A program made the translations under genes and the position numbers. DNA of 31,963 nt, taken from the IMG/VR virus record IMGVR_UViG_3300042890_000645, positions 1 through 31,963 of that record; one strand, written 5' to 3'. Source of the DNA: a virus. The notes beneath the pieces are model-generated. The model saw nothing but the letters and a program-made list of their open reading frames with translations. It was not told where the DNA came from and made no database searches. The stretch's first letter is position 1; each line of letters starts with the position of its first letter. Below, in pieces: positions 25,026 to 31,306 of the stretch.

Positions 25026-25308
25026 CTTTACTTTGTGTTATGTTTACTGCAATTTGATGTATCTTTTGTTCTATCTCTGCTCTCATTTCCGTTCTGCTCA
25101 GTTTAGGTAAATTAAATTCCAATAACTTAATACTCAAATCAACTGCAGCTTTCGGGTCCTCTTTCATCAACTTATCCATTATTGTTGGCAAATCATCTAG
25201 CACTCTATTTGTTGCACGGGCAATAGATAACTTCATTTGCTCTGTGCTTCTATTAACTGCACCTACCGGTCTTCCCTTTGCTAACTTATGTCCTTTGACG
25301 AATGGCAT
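25009..25308 (-). CDS. Terminase small subunit-like protein
   Basis: The 99-residue protein starts MPFVKGHKLAKGRPVGAVNR. The N-terminal KGHKLAKGRPVGAVN is the 'KGxKxPKGRPxGxxN' DNA-contact motif common in small terminase and DUF5681-like proteins; the remainder is helical (ARATNRVLDDLPTIMDKLMKEDPKAAVDLSIKL in part). It overlaps terL and should bind the packaging site. About 120 bp upstream holds only a small membrane protein gene, so its promoter is not clear. Confidence 0.75.
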   Translation of the reverse strand: MPFVKGHKLAKGRPVGAVNRSTEQMKLSIARATNRVLDDLPTIMDKLMKEDPKAAVDLSIKLLEFNLPKLSRTEMRAEIEQKIHQIAVNITQSKDAGSN

Positions 25309-25360
25309 ATATTAAATCTGTATTATTTAAATATAAAACACCCTTCCTTCCACTTTGTAG

Positions 25361-25462
25361 TTAAACTGATACATAAGTAGACCACCACACTAATAATGTA
25401 ATGGTGATGAGATATGCGATTAATAGGGTGTATATTGGTTTGTTATCTTCTTTCTTTTTCAT
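25361..25462 (-). CDS. 33-aa single-pass membrane protein
   Basis: The ATG at 25462 opens MKKKEDNKPIYTLLIAYLIT and the frame ends VWWSTYVSV at TAA (25361-25363). A basic N-terminus is followed by one hydrophobic helix (about residues 10-28). It overlaps the upstream gene's end by 20 bases. Such micro-membrane proteins are common in phage operons (lysis, exclusion, or membrane anchoring). Small size makes chance possible, but the composition contrasts strongly with random frames of this region. Confidence 0.5.
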   Translation of the reverse strand: MKKKEDNKPIYTLLIAYLITITLLVWWSTYVSV

Positions 25463-25643
25463 CTTTAATCAATTCGTATCCATACATCTTTACTGCTTCT
25501 CCATCTTCATCTAAAATAAAAAGCATTCCGTAATCCTTATTTCCTTTATGTATGATTGTTTTTGTTTTTATCCAATTCCAGTCAAAACTAAATGTGACAT
25601 AGTTCGTTTCTATCTTTGCTCTATCGTTATCAAAGTTATTCAT
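25443..25643 (-). CDS. Hypothetical protein, 66 aa
   Basis: The product starts MNNFDNDRAKIETNYVTFSF and is acidic with aromatic residues (FDWNWIKTK). It overlaps the zinc-ribbon gene's stop by 8 bases and the next small membrane gene by 20. No family recognised; it belongs to a tight overlapping chain running from the sigma-like gene towards terminase. Confidence 0.6.
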   Translation of the reverse strand: MNNFDNDRAKIETNYVTFSFDWNWIKTKTIIHKGNKDYGMLFILDEDGEAVKMYGYELIKDEKERR

Positions 25644-26058
25644 TCATTTGTCTCGTATCTGGCAAATCTTTTTTAATCGTTGTTTGTCTTTTACCTTTAT
25701 TCCTTCGTAGTGTTTCATCATCTCTTCTATCCCATATCCATTCTGCTATTCCGTTTCCCTCTATCTCATTTAGAACATCATCATAATGTTTTGTCAATGC
25801 CTCTCTTCCTTCATCCCATGCTTTTCTTAACCTTTGTCTTATTTCGGTAAAATGTATTCTATCTTTTTGACTTGTTGTATCATATGGGTAAGGAGTTTTT
25901 GCAACGTGTTTCTTTGGTCTACTATTATACCATTTTTTATAACATTCTGGACATTTCCATAATGGCCTCATTGTATGAAATTCTTTTCCACATAATTTAC
26001 AATTTCTTGTATCACCGGTAGTATAATTAAACTTTCTTTGCCATAACCCTCCTGCCAT
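25636..26058 (-). CDS. Zinc-ribbon protein, 140 aa
   Basis: The protein starts MAGGLWQRKFNYTTGDTRNC. Cysteines C20-x2-C23 and C36-x2-C39 form a compact zinc ribbon. The rest is helical and highly charged (TEIRQRLRKAWDEGREALTKHY, about 71-92), then basic (RRNKGKRQTTIKK). It lies 2 bp after the sigma-like gene and before the terminase genes. The ribbon plus a basic helical tail suggests nucleic-acid binding or a host RNA polymerase partner. No specific family could be named. Confidence 0.65.
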   Translation of the reverse strand: MAGGLWQRKFNYTTGDTRNCKLCGKEFHTMRPLWKCPECYKKWYNSRPKKHVAKTPYPYDTTSQKDRIHFTEIRQRLRKAWDEGREALTKHYDDVLNEIEGNGIAEWIWDRRDDETLRRNKGKRQTTIKKDLPDTRQMNE

Positions 26059-26060
26059 AA

Positions 26061-26615
26061 CTATTTTTTCTGATTAAATGGATTATCTATAACTTTTTCT
26101 AAATGTCTCCTTATTTTTCTTACTGCTAAAAAGCAAGTCGATTTTGATATTCCTATCTTCTTTGCTGTCTGGTCTAAAGTATCTTCTGAACACCAATACA
26201 ATTCCCATATCATTGCACTTGCAAACATCTTTGTTCCTTTTAGATGTTTTATTTCTCCCATTACTTCTTCATGTGTCCTTTGTAGTAATTCATCCCACTC
26301 TTCATCATAGGGTATATCTTCACCTACATCATTTACTTCATCTACTAGTATTGTCCGATTTAGTTTTTTTGTTTTGTTGATAAATCTGCTATGCAAAAAC
26401 TTACTACAATAAAATAAATTGTAAGGAGTAGTTATTCCGAATAGTTTAGGATTACATTTCTCATGCAAATAGATGTAAAGTTCTTGAACTAAATCTTCAC
26501 TCTCTTCTCTATTACGGGTAATCTTACTTGCTGATTTTAAAAGCCATTTGTGGTGTTGATTAAATAGGTCTGTTAATCTTTCATCACACTCACATTGGAA
26601 ACTGCCTGTAATCAT
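26061..26615 (-). CDS. Sigma-70-like phage transcription factor
   Basis: The 184-residue protein starts MITGSFQCECDERLTDLFNQ. Residues about 22-60 resemble sigma region 2 (HHKWLLKSASKITRNREESEDLVQELYIYLHEK in part: the DLVQELYIYL helix that contacts core polymerase and the -10). Residues about 145-176 form a region-4-like helix-turn-helix (LDQTAKKIGISKSTCFLAVRKIRRHLE). Size is that of ECF-type sigma factors. It lies before the packaging and structural genes, where a late sigma factor would be useful, and could recognise the ATATATAAA elements. Activity as a true sigma factor is inferred, not shown. Confidence 0.7.
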   Translation of the reverse strand: MITGSFQCECDERLTDLFNQHHKWLLKSASKITRNREESEDLVQELYIYLHEKCNPKLFGITTPYNLFYCSKFLHSRFINKTKKLNRTILVDEVNDVGEDIPYDEEWDELLQRTHEEVMGEIKHLKGTKMFASAMIWELYWCSEDTLDQTAKKIGISKSTCFLAVRKIRRHLEKVIDNPFNQKK

Positions 26616-26825
26616 TTATTTATCTTTAACATATTCTGTAAGGAAGTCCACTGCTCTTTTCCAATGTGCTCCACTACTTCCGCACATGCACGGCATTGGT
26701 TCCTGTTCGTTTCTTATATGGTTAAATGTATTCCAAATGTAATGTGCTAAATTCTCTGGTAATCTATTTGTAATTTGACTAAGCACACCTTTTAATTCTT
26801 CTAATTGTTCACTTGTCAATTCCAT
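26616..26825 (-). CDS. Small CxC-motif protein, 69 aa
   Basis: The product starts MELTSEQLEELKGVLSQITN. After an N-terminal helix comes PCMCGSSGAHWKRAVDFL (about 44-61), a compact motif (C-x-C-G...W..AVD.L) seen in small proteins of related phages. Two close cysteines may bind metal. Stop and next start abut (26616/26615). Function unknown. Confidence 0.6.
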   Translation of the reverse strand: MELTSEQLEELKGVLSQITNRLPENLAHYIWNTFNHIRNEQEPMPCMCGSSGAHWKRAVDFLTEYVKDK

Positions 26826-26826
26826 A

Positions 26827-27084
26827 TTATTTAACAGGTTTTAATTTTGGTAATTGAACTGATTTCTCTACTGGCGGTTGTTGTTTCTGAATTGGGTTAT
26901 CCAAATTTAGGAATGGTTTTAATAAATCAATGTTTGGATGGTTGCCTGGAAACCCTATCGCCATACTTGCTAAGATTAATACCATATCGTTTACGGATTG
27001 CATCTTTGTAAAATCAACCATATAAACTGCATTTGGGTCTATTTGTTTTTCTGCTCCTTCTAATGTGAATGTTGTTTCTTCCAT
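26827..27084 (-). CDS. Hypothetical protein, 85 aa
   Basis: The product starts MEETTFTLEGAEKQIDPNAV. A central hydrophobic stretch (VNDMVLILASMAIGFPG, about 31-47) is followed by a proline-rich C-terminus (KQQPPVEKSVQLPKLKPVK). The hydrophobic part is borderline for a membrane helix. No family recognised. It is the middle of a chain of small genes with gaps of 1-17 bp. Confidence 0.6.
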   Translation of the reverse strand: MEETTFTLEGAEKQIDPNAVYMVDFTKMQSVNDMVLILASMAIGFPGNHPNIDLLKPFLNLDNPIQKQQPPVEKSVQLPKLKPVK

Positions 27085-27101
27085 GTTATTTTATTTTGTT
27101 T

Positions 27102-27410
27102 TTAGTATATTTGATTTTTAATTAAATCATTCATCTCATCTGCTGATTTTCCTTCACAATGTTTCCATAAAAAGTATCTAGCTAAATGTTGTGTTTTTGG
27201 TAGAATATTCCATTGTTCTCTTGCCTCTTCACTCTCTAACCATTTATAGAAATCTTCATACTGATGTGTTAGTATATACTTTGTGCCAGGTAGAGATAAT
27301 CCCCACTTTGCATCTTCAATTATTTGTTCGGTTGTCCACTCTCTTCTCTCACTCTTTTCCTTTTCCCAAAGTTCTATACTTTCTTCTTTTGTTAATACTC
27401 TTATATTCAT
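27102..27410 (-). CDS. Hypothetical protein, 102 aa
   Basis: The product starts MNIRVLTKEESIELWEKEKS. It is helical and acidic with many Trp residues (REWTTEQIIEDAKWGL, WLESEEAREQW, YFLWKHCEGK). No motif of a known enzyme or DNA-binding family is visible. The gene starts 4 bp after the 49-residue gene. Confidence 0.6.
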   Translation of the reverse strand: MNIRVLTKEESIELWEKEKSERREWTTEQIIEDAKWGLSLPGTKYILTHQYEDFYKWLESEEAREQWNILPKTQHLARYFLWKHCEGKSADEMNDLIKNQIY

Positions 27411-27414
27411 ATTT

Positions 27415-27564
27415 TTAATCTGGGATTAATACATTCAATAATTCAATCAATTTCTTTTTAGGTATTTCGTTCATATCTTTACCACATTGAACTAAATAAT
27501 CTCCCAAAAATAGGATTAGATAATTTTTATTCTCCGGTGTTAGTATAAGTTTTGTGTTTTGCAT
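27415..27564 (-). CDS. Hypothetical protein, 49 aa
   Basis: The ATG at 27564 opens MQNTKLILTPENKNYLILFL; the frame ends NVLIPD at TAA (27415-27417). The product is a short helical protein. It fills exactly the space between the stop of the 65-residue gene (27566) and the start of the 102-residue gene (27410), with 1- and 4-bp gaps, which is strong support for a real gene. Function unknown. Confidence 0.6.
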   Translation of the reverse strand: MQNTKLILTPENKNYLILFLGDYLVQCGKDMNEIPKKKLIELLNVLIPD

Positions 27565-27565
27565 A

Positions 27566-27763
27566 TTAAAATAATTTTATATGGCCACAACCTCCATCAT
27601 ATTCTTTATCCGTTAATCTGTTTAACCATTGTTTTCTCTCACAACATTTACAACTTGTATATCCTAATGAAGTTGCAATAAATGATGCAATACTATGCCC
27701 AAACCCAAAAGTAAGGACATGTATCAATGCTTCAACATAATCACCAATCTTAATCCATTTCAT
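27566..27763 (-). CDS. Small CxxC protein, 65 aa
   Basis: The product starts MKWIKIGDYVEALIHVLTFG. An amphipathic N-terminal helix is followed by CKCCERKQWLNRL (about 38-50), a motif ('C.CC..R..WLN') that recurs in small Bacteroidota phage proteins with the preceding 'GD.VE..I...T.G.G' pattern. Three clustered cysteines plus CGH near the end suggest zinc binding. Lies one base after the GIY-YIG gene. Function unknown. Confidence 0.6.
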   Translation of the reverse strand: MKWIKIGDYVEALIHVLTFGFGHSIASFIATSLGYTSCKCCERKQWLNRLTDKEYDGGCGHIKLF

Positions 27764-27764
27764 A

Positions 27765-28214
27765 TTAGTTATTTACATTTAGTGATTTACCATTCTTCTT
27801 CAATGCAATAATCATTTTACTTTCAATCACTCTTAATTGTTCACTACTGATATTTCCTAAATCAGCAACTAATTCAAATGTGTGAGCATCTATTCCCCAT
27901 TTATCGAATGATTTATATAACATTGGGAATTTTGTAATTTTATTATTAAGATGCAAGTTGTAATCTGCTCTGTGTGTTGTAAATCTTAAATGTAATAATC
28001 TTTGTGTGCTTCCGATGTATGTATCCCCTATTGGATTAACAATCCTGTATATAAGAGAGGATTTATTACTTTTCATGTATTCACCATGAATTTCCTTTTT
28101 ACAACAGGTGCAGTATGCCTGATATCCATCAGGTGATTTACTTTCTTTGTTGAATTGATTTGTGGGTTTTTCTTCACCACATTTGCTACATCTTTTTGTT
28201 AATTTTTTAGCCAT
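27765..28214 (-). CDS. GIY-YIG endonuclease with N-terminal zinc finger
   Basis: The 149-residue protein has an N-terminal zinc finger C9-x2-C12 ... C35-x2-C38, of the kind that precedes many phage homing nucleases. The GIY-YIG core follows: the GIY position is IYR (55-57), YIG is at 66-68 (DTYIGST), with R77, H81 and the metal-ligand E131 (RVIESKMI). The first motif lacks its usual Gly-Ile-Tyr spelling, keeping Tyr56. It is a free-standing gene with its own phage promoter (28245-28276). Likely a mobile nuclease or a role in recombination or host DNA cleavage. Confidence 0.8.
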   Translation of the reverse strand: MAKKLTKRCSKCGEEKPTNQFNKESKSPDGYQAYCTCCKKEIHGEYMKSNKSSLIYRIVNPIGDTYIGSTQRLLHLRFTTHRADYNLHLNNKITKFPMLYKSFDKWGIDAHTFELVADLGNISSEQLRVIESKMIIALKKNGKSLNVNN

Positions 28215-28244
28215 TGTTTTTAATTTTAGTTTAAATCATTTAGT

Positions 28245-28276
28245 TCAATATACGAAAAATATTTCATAATACCAAA
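28245..28276 (-). promoter_or_regulatory. Bacteroidota-type promoter, copy 2
   Basis: TTTG (28276-28273), 20 bp, TATATTGA (28252-28245) on the minus strand. The 20-bp spacer and flanks match copies 1 and 3 (GGTA after TTTG; TTCG before TATATT). Start of transcription should be near 28240, 26 bp before the GIY-YIG start codon. Confidence 0.75.
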
Positions 28277-28314
28277 CTTTCTTCTGGAATATATATCAGA
28301 ATAATATTAAAAGC

Positions 28315-28357
28315 AAAAAAAATGCCCAGTTGAGAGATGGCACAAACTCAACCGGGC
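28315..28357 (-). terminator. Intrinsic terminator after the replication gene
   Basis: Reading leftward, GCCCGGTTGAG (28357-28347) pairs with CTCAACTGGGC (28334-28324), 10 of 11 pairs with one mismatch, closing a 12-nt loop; after AT the strand runs into eight consecutive T (28322-28315 region). It separates the replication transcript from the GIY-YIG promoter. Confidence 0.85.
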
Positions 28358-28371
28358 TATGATTTAAACTA

Positions 28372-28433
28372 GTAAGAACACTGCATATGTTTAATGATAA
28401 TAATCGTCGCAGCTATTGTAATTAAGTTCTTAC
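28372..28433 (-). other. Structured 3' region between replication gene and terminator
   Basis: GTAAGAAC (28433-28426, minus strand) pairs with GTTCTTAC (28379-28372), closing a 46-nt region in which CTGC (28412-28409) can pair with GCAG (28384-28381). It lies just before the terminator stem. It could be a small RNA's body or a 3'-end stabiliser. No ORF is seen in this 250-bp gap. Confidence 0.4.
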
Positions 28434-28464
28434 ATAGAATAAACACTACTTTTATTTTTTATAT

Positions 28465-29283
28465 TTAATTTATGAATTGTAATGTGTTAGAAAAATAATT
28501 TCTCCAGTTATTTAACACTGCTTCATCTTCTTCATAACAAATCTGAAGTATGTTATCAAAACTTTCATAATCATCTTTTATATCAGCTAATAACTTCTTT
28601 GCAGCTGGAATATTATTATCATCAATATATTCAGTTAACTTATCTAAAGTTTGTTTAGCTAACTTTATATTCATATTATGATTTATACTATTATCATTTA
28701 TACTATTATCAGCATATTCTTGTTCTAGTATTTTATTATATTCTTCTATATAATACTCTTCTAATAATGCTTCAGTTTCATCTATTTTCATTTTATTTAA
28801 TTCAGTTTTATTTACTTTTATTTCCTTTACTTTACTTTCTTGGTTAATGTTTACATTATCATAGTTATTGTATACATTAACTCCGTTATTGATAGGTTTT
28901 TGTTGTAATAACTTCATTCGTTTAGAGTTATTGATACAATAACCTTTTCTTCTACTCAATACATCTTCTTCCAATCTTTCAGTTAATTTATCACAATGTA
29001 ATATGTTTCCTGTTAATTGAAGTAAATTTAATTTAACACAGTAATCAATAATTTCTGATAATTCATCTGCATCCAAATCAAAATCAGGAGTTAGTAATTC
29101 AATGTTCATTTCACTCCATTCAATTTCAAAGTAATCGTTTTCAGTTAGTAATTCTAACATCATAATATAAGTTGCATATCCTAATGCCTTATACTTTCTT
29201 CTTAACGCTTTTACTTTCATATCATTCCTCATATTACAATCATGTGAGAAATAATCAGCGTTGTGTTTAATTGGTCGTGCCAT
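28465..29283 (-). CDS. Replication-type protein (DUF4373, Lin1244/Lin1753-like N-terminus)
   Basis: The 272-residue protein starts MARPIKHNADYFSHDCNMRN. The N-terminal domain (about 1-115) shows the DUF4373 pattern: YFSHD...MRNDMKVKALRRKYKALGYATYIMMLEL in part, DYFEIEW, a helix-turn-helix-like region, and DVLSRRKGYCINN (about 107-119). This domain occurs in phage and plasmid replication initiators of Bacteroidota and Firmicutes. The C-terminal part is acidic and low in complexity with Asn/Ile-rich helices, likely for partner (helicase or loader) binding. It has its own promoter and a structured leader (29295-29389). Confidence 0.75.
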   Translation of the reverse strand: MARPIKHNADYFSHDCNMRNDMKVKALRRKYKALGYATYIMMLELLTENDYFEIEWSEMNIELLTPDFDLDADELSEIIDYCVKLNLLQLTGNILHCDKLTERLEEDVLSRRKGYCINNSKRMKLLQQKPINNGVNVYNNYDNVNINQESKVKEIKVNKTELNKMKIDETEALLEEYYIEEYNKILEQEYADNSINDNSINHNMNIKLAKQTLDKLTEYIDDNNIPAAKKLLADIKDDYESFDNILQICYEEDEAVLNNWRNYFSNTLQFIN

Positions 29284-29294
29284 AATTTAATTAA

Positions 29295-29389
29295 AAACCC
29301 CATTGAACTATGAAATCTCACTTCATAATTCTCAGGGGTTTGTTTTGGAATTTCTTCCGTTATCTTTAATACAATGTGAGATATTGTAT
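29295..29389 (-). promoter_or_regulatory. Leader RNA with predicted kissing hairpins and terminator-like stem
   Basis: In the transcript from copy 3 of the promoter: hairpin 1 has stem ATACAAT/ATTGTAT (29389-29383 with 29375-29369) and a 7-nt loop ATCTCAC (29382-29376). Hairpin 2 has stem TATGAA/TTCATA (29327-29322 with 29314-29309) and a 7-nt loop GTGAGAT (29321-29315). The two loops are perfectly complementary. Hairpin 2 sits inside an outer stem AAACCCC/GGGGTTT (29341-29335 with 29301-29295), followed by a short T run and the replication gene start at 29283. Looks like an attenuator or small regulatory RNA. Confidence 0.65.
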
Positions 29390-29409
29390 GTTTGTTAATT
29401 GATATGTGT

Positions 29410-29439
29410 AATATACGAATAATATTTCACTTTACCAAA
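29410..29439 (-). promoter_or_regulatory. Bacteroidota-type promoter, copy 3
   Basis: TTTG (29439-29436), 20 bp, TATATT (29415-29410) on the minus strand; the -7 lacks the final TG of the consensus (TATATTAC). Flanks match copies 1 and 2 closely. It would start transcription near 29402, giving a leader of about 118 nt before the replication gene. Confidence 0.75.
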
Positions 29440-29465
29440 TATAAGTATCAAATAATTTTGAAATA

Positions 29466-29495
29466 AGAAAACCCGGCACAACTTAATGTGCCGGG
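29466..29495 (-). terminator. Intrinsic terminator of the early operon
   Basis: Reading leftward, CCCGGCACA (29495-29487) pairs with TGTGCCGGG (29480-29472), a perfect 9-bp stem with a 6-nt loop, followed by TTTTCTTATTT. It ends the transcript that carries the right-end early genes. Confidence 0.85.
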
Positions 29496-29498
29496 GTG

Positions 29499-29536
29499 GT
29501 TAGGAAATAGAAAAACCTAACTTTGGTTATGATAAC
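29499..29536 (-). other. Extra hairpins upstream of the early terminator
   Basis: GTTAGG (29521-29516, minus strand) pairs with CCTAAC (29504-29499) across an 11-nt A/T-rich loop, and GTTAT-C-ATAAC (29536-29526) is a dyad. Both are in the 3' untranslated region between the ART-like gene and its terminator. Possible mRNA 3'-end structure; no ORF seen. Confidence 0.4.
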
Positions 29537-29554
29537 AAACAAATCCTAATTTAA

Positions 29555-30181
29555 TTACACTAATATTTTACCACCAATTTGTTTAGTTTTGTGTGGTGAT
29601 GTTTTCCAATGTAGTATCATTTTATTATAGAACTCTTCTGCTAATTTAGGATTACCATTTATTTGGTAATGTGCAGTTTTACTTCCAACTATGTATTCTT
29701 TATTTTCAGTATCATACATTAACATATTTTCAAATCCTTTCATCATCAAATCAATCCTCATCTTTTTGGTAGGTGCTGAATACTTTTGTGTATTAACTAA
29801 CTCAACACAATCATAATCATCTCCATCAATAAAACATTCTTCAAACTTTAATAAAGATGGGTGAATTGTTTTCTGATAAATTACACATTCACTTTGTTGT
29901 GCATCTTTCATCTTTTGAGGAAAGTAATCACTTAATTGATTTGCATAATCCTGAAATGGTATTAATAATTCATCATCAGTATCAACTTCAAATATAGCTA
30001 ACCCTAATGATTTATGTTTTCTCTTAAACCATAATTCTTCTCTACATCTAATCCAATCCAATGAACTAATTGCATCATCCGTAAAGTATACACCATTATC
30101 GGATATGTTTTTAATCAATCCACTTTGCATAACGGATTTCATTTTATCCATTGTAAATGCGTGATAGTATGTTTTTTTCAT
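29555..30181 (-). CDS. Possible ADP-ribosyltransferase-fold protein, 208 aa
   Basis: The protein starts MKKTYYHAFTMDKMKSVMQS. Its first 115 residues follow the layout of ART/KptA/Arr-like folds: YYHAFT with H7, MKSVMQSGLI (14-23), NGVYFTDDAISSLDWI with Y32 (29-44), LAIFEVDTDD (61-70), and SECVIYQKTIHPSLLKF with E98 (97-113). The H-Y-E order and the '…GVY.T.…A..W…VEVD…P..L' run are what one expects. The C-terminal 90 residues are unrecognised. It could modify a host protein or RNA early in infection. Assignment is by pattern recognition only and may be wrong. Confidence 0.45.
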   Translation of the reverse strand: MKKTYYHAFTMDKMKSVMQSGLIKNISDNGVYFTDDAISSLDWIRCREELWFKRKHKSLGLAIFEVDTDDELLIPFQDYANQLSDYFPQKMKDAQQSECVIYQKTIHPSLLKFEECFIDGDDYDCVELVNTQKYSAPTKKMRIDLMMKGFENMLMYDTENKEYIVGSKTAHYQINGNPKLAEEFYNKMILHWKTSPHKTKQIGGKILV

Positions 30182-30184
30182 AAC

Positions 30185-30328
30185 TTATTTTTTATCTTTT
30201 ATTGTTTTGTTAATTAGGTTTGATACGAATACACTCATTATAAATCCATGTTGTTTACAATATTCTTTTAATAAAGCGTGTGTTCTTTTTGGTAGTTGCA
30301 ACATTGCATACTCTTGTTTCTTTTCCAT
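30185..30328 (-). CDS. Ribbon-helix-helix protein, 47 aa
   Basis: The ATG at 30328 opens MEKKQEYAMLQLPKRTHALL and the frame ends NKTIKDKK at TAA (30185-30187). The strand YAMLQLPKRTHALLK, a turn, and the helix IMSVFVSNLINKTIK match the Arc/CopG ribbon-helix-helix fold (beta strand, helix A, helix B with the buried hydrophobics). Four bases separate it from the ART-like gene. Such proteins are phage transcriptional repressors; the dyads at 153-330 or 29295-29389 would be candidate targets, untested. Confidence 0.65.
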   Translation of the reverse strand: MEKKQEYAMLQLPKRTHALLKEYCKQHGFIMSVFVSNLINKTIKDKK

Positions 30329-30332
30329 ATTT

Positions 30333-30521
30333 TTAGTTTATAACTTGATTAAATACATTTTCTACTTCTTCCAATTGTTCATCAGTTGGACCTGTTTGAT
30401 TATCATCTAAATCCCAATATAAAGTTTCGGTAAGATAATCACATACCCAATTCCATAATTGTTCTTTTGATAAATTCCAAGGACAATATCGGATTATCCT
30501 TTCCATTTGTTCTACTTTCAT
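30333..30521 (-). CDS. Hypothetical protein, 62 aa
   Basis: The product starts MKVEQMERIIRYCPWNLSKE and is acidic and helical, ending EEVENVFNQVIN. The N-terminal MKVEQ string is also the start of the 87-residue protein (31307-31570), suggesting a shared small-gene origin or shared start context. No function recognised. Confidence 0.55.
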   Translation of the reverse strand: MKVEQMERIIRYCPWNLSKEQLWNWVCDYLTETLYWDLDDNQTGPTDEQLEEVENVFNQVIN

Positions 30522-30536
30522 ACTATTGTTTTTATA

Positions 30537-30821
30537 TTAATCAATCCATTGGTTTGCTACTTTGTAAAATACTCTTTCTATTGCTTCACTTCTTTTTCTT
30601 CTTTGATATGGAGATAAATCTTTTGTTAAGGTTGCATCATACATCCATACTTTTTCAATATCCGAATGAACTTCACTTTGAATAATACGAGTTTGTAATA
30701 ACTCATCCATTAATTCTTTATCAACTTTGATATCGTTTTTTAATTCTTCAATCTCTTTTTCCAATGTATCAATAATACCTTCTAATAATTTTTCTTTACT
30801 TAATTTACTTTTGTATATCAT
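30537..30821 (-). CDS. Hypothetical coiled-coil protein, 94 aa
   Basis: The product starts MIYKSKLSKEKLLEGIIDTL. Residues about 8-45 form a coiled coil (LEKEIEELKNDIKVDKEL), then a region with WMYDATLTKDLSPYQRRKR and a C-terminal helix. The start carries the recurrent AATAAGTT box. No family recognised. Confidence 0.55.
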   Translation of the reverse strand: MIYKSKLSKEKLLEGIIDTLEKEIEELKNDIKVDKELMDELLQTRIIQSEVHSDIEKVWMYDATLTKDLSPYQRRKRSEAIERVFYKVANQWID

Positions 30822-30827
30822 AACTTA

Positions 30828-31166
30828 TTATTTTACTATTTGTTTACTAATTGTTTTAAACCATTTAATCTTTCCACTTTCTTTTAATTTACTCATATTA
30901 GGAAAGATTACATTTTCATTTGCATAATATAATGCCTGTTTCTCACTCCACGCTTTCACTTTGAAATTGATAGTGTTTGTTCCTTTATCAGTTTCAATTG
31001 TAGCTGATACATTGTAAGTTGTTCCGTTATTATCAATCTCCTGTTGTTTATACTCCTCAATTTTATATTTGGATGTTTCATACACAACCTTTTCAATAGG
31101 GAAAAATCTCCTCTCTAAATCTATCAGGCGTTGTTGTAATTGTTCTATTGTTTGTTCCATAACCAT
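30828..31166 (-). CDS. Hypothetical protein, 112 aa
   Basis: The product starts MVMEQTIEQLQQRLIDLERR; an in-frame ATG at 31160 (MEQTIE) is equally likely. An N-terminal coiled coil is followed by a beta-rich half with NVSATIETDKGTNTINFKVKAW (about 52-73) and EKQALYYANENVIFPN (about 75-90), reminiscent of small ssDNA-binding or antitoxin-like beta folds but not diagnostic. It overlaps the 52-residue gene upstream by 22 bases. Confidence 0.55.
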   Translation of the reverse strand: MVMEQTIEQLQQRLIDLERRFFPIEKVVYETSKYKIEEYKQQEIDNNGTTYNVSATIETDKGTNTINFKVKAWSEKQALYYANENVIFPNMSKLKESGKIKWFKTISKQIVK

Positions 31167-31303
31167 TCCAATTTTAATAGTGATTTAATAAATTCTCTTC
31201 TACTCATTTTAGTATAGATTTTGTTTAACTTACTTCCTTTTGTATATTTTGTTGAAAGGAAATGTGCGTTTTCTGATAATTGTTTGTGTGTTAATTGTGC
31301 CAT
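31145..31303 (-). CDS. Hypothetical basic protein, 52 aa
   Basis: The ATG at 31303 opens MAQLTHKQLSENAHFLSTKY and the frame ends LEWLWNKQ at TAG (31145-31147). It is basic (13 Lys/Arg) and helical with MSRREFIKSLLKLEW near the end. It fills the 140-bp hole between its neighbours and overlaps the next gene by 22 bases. Function unknown. Confidence 0.55.
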   Translation of the reverse strand: MAQLTHKQLSENAHFLSTKYTKGSKLNKIYTKMSRREFIKSLLKLEWLWNKQ

Positions 31304-31306
31304 AAT

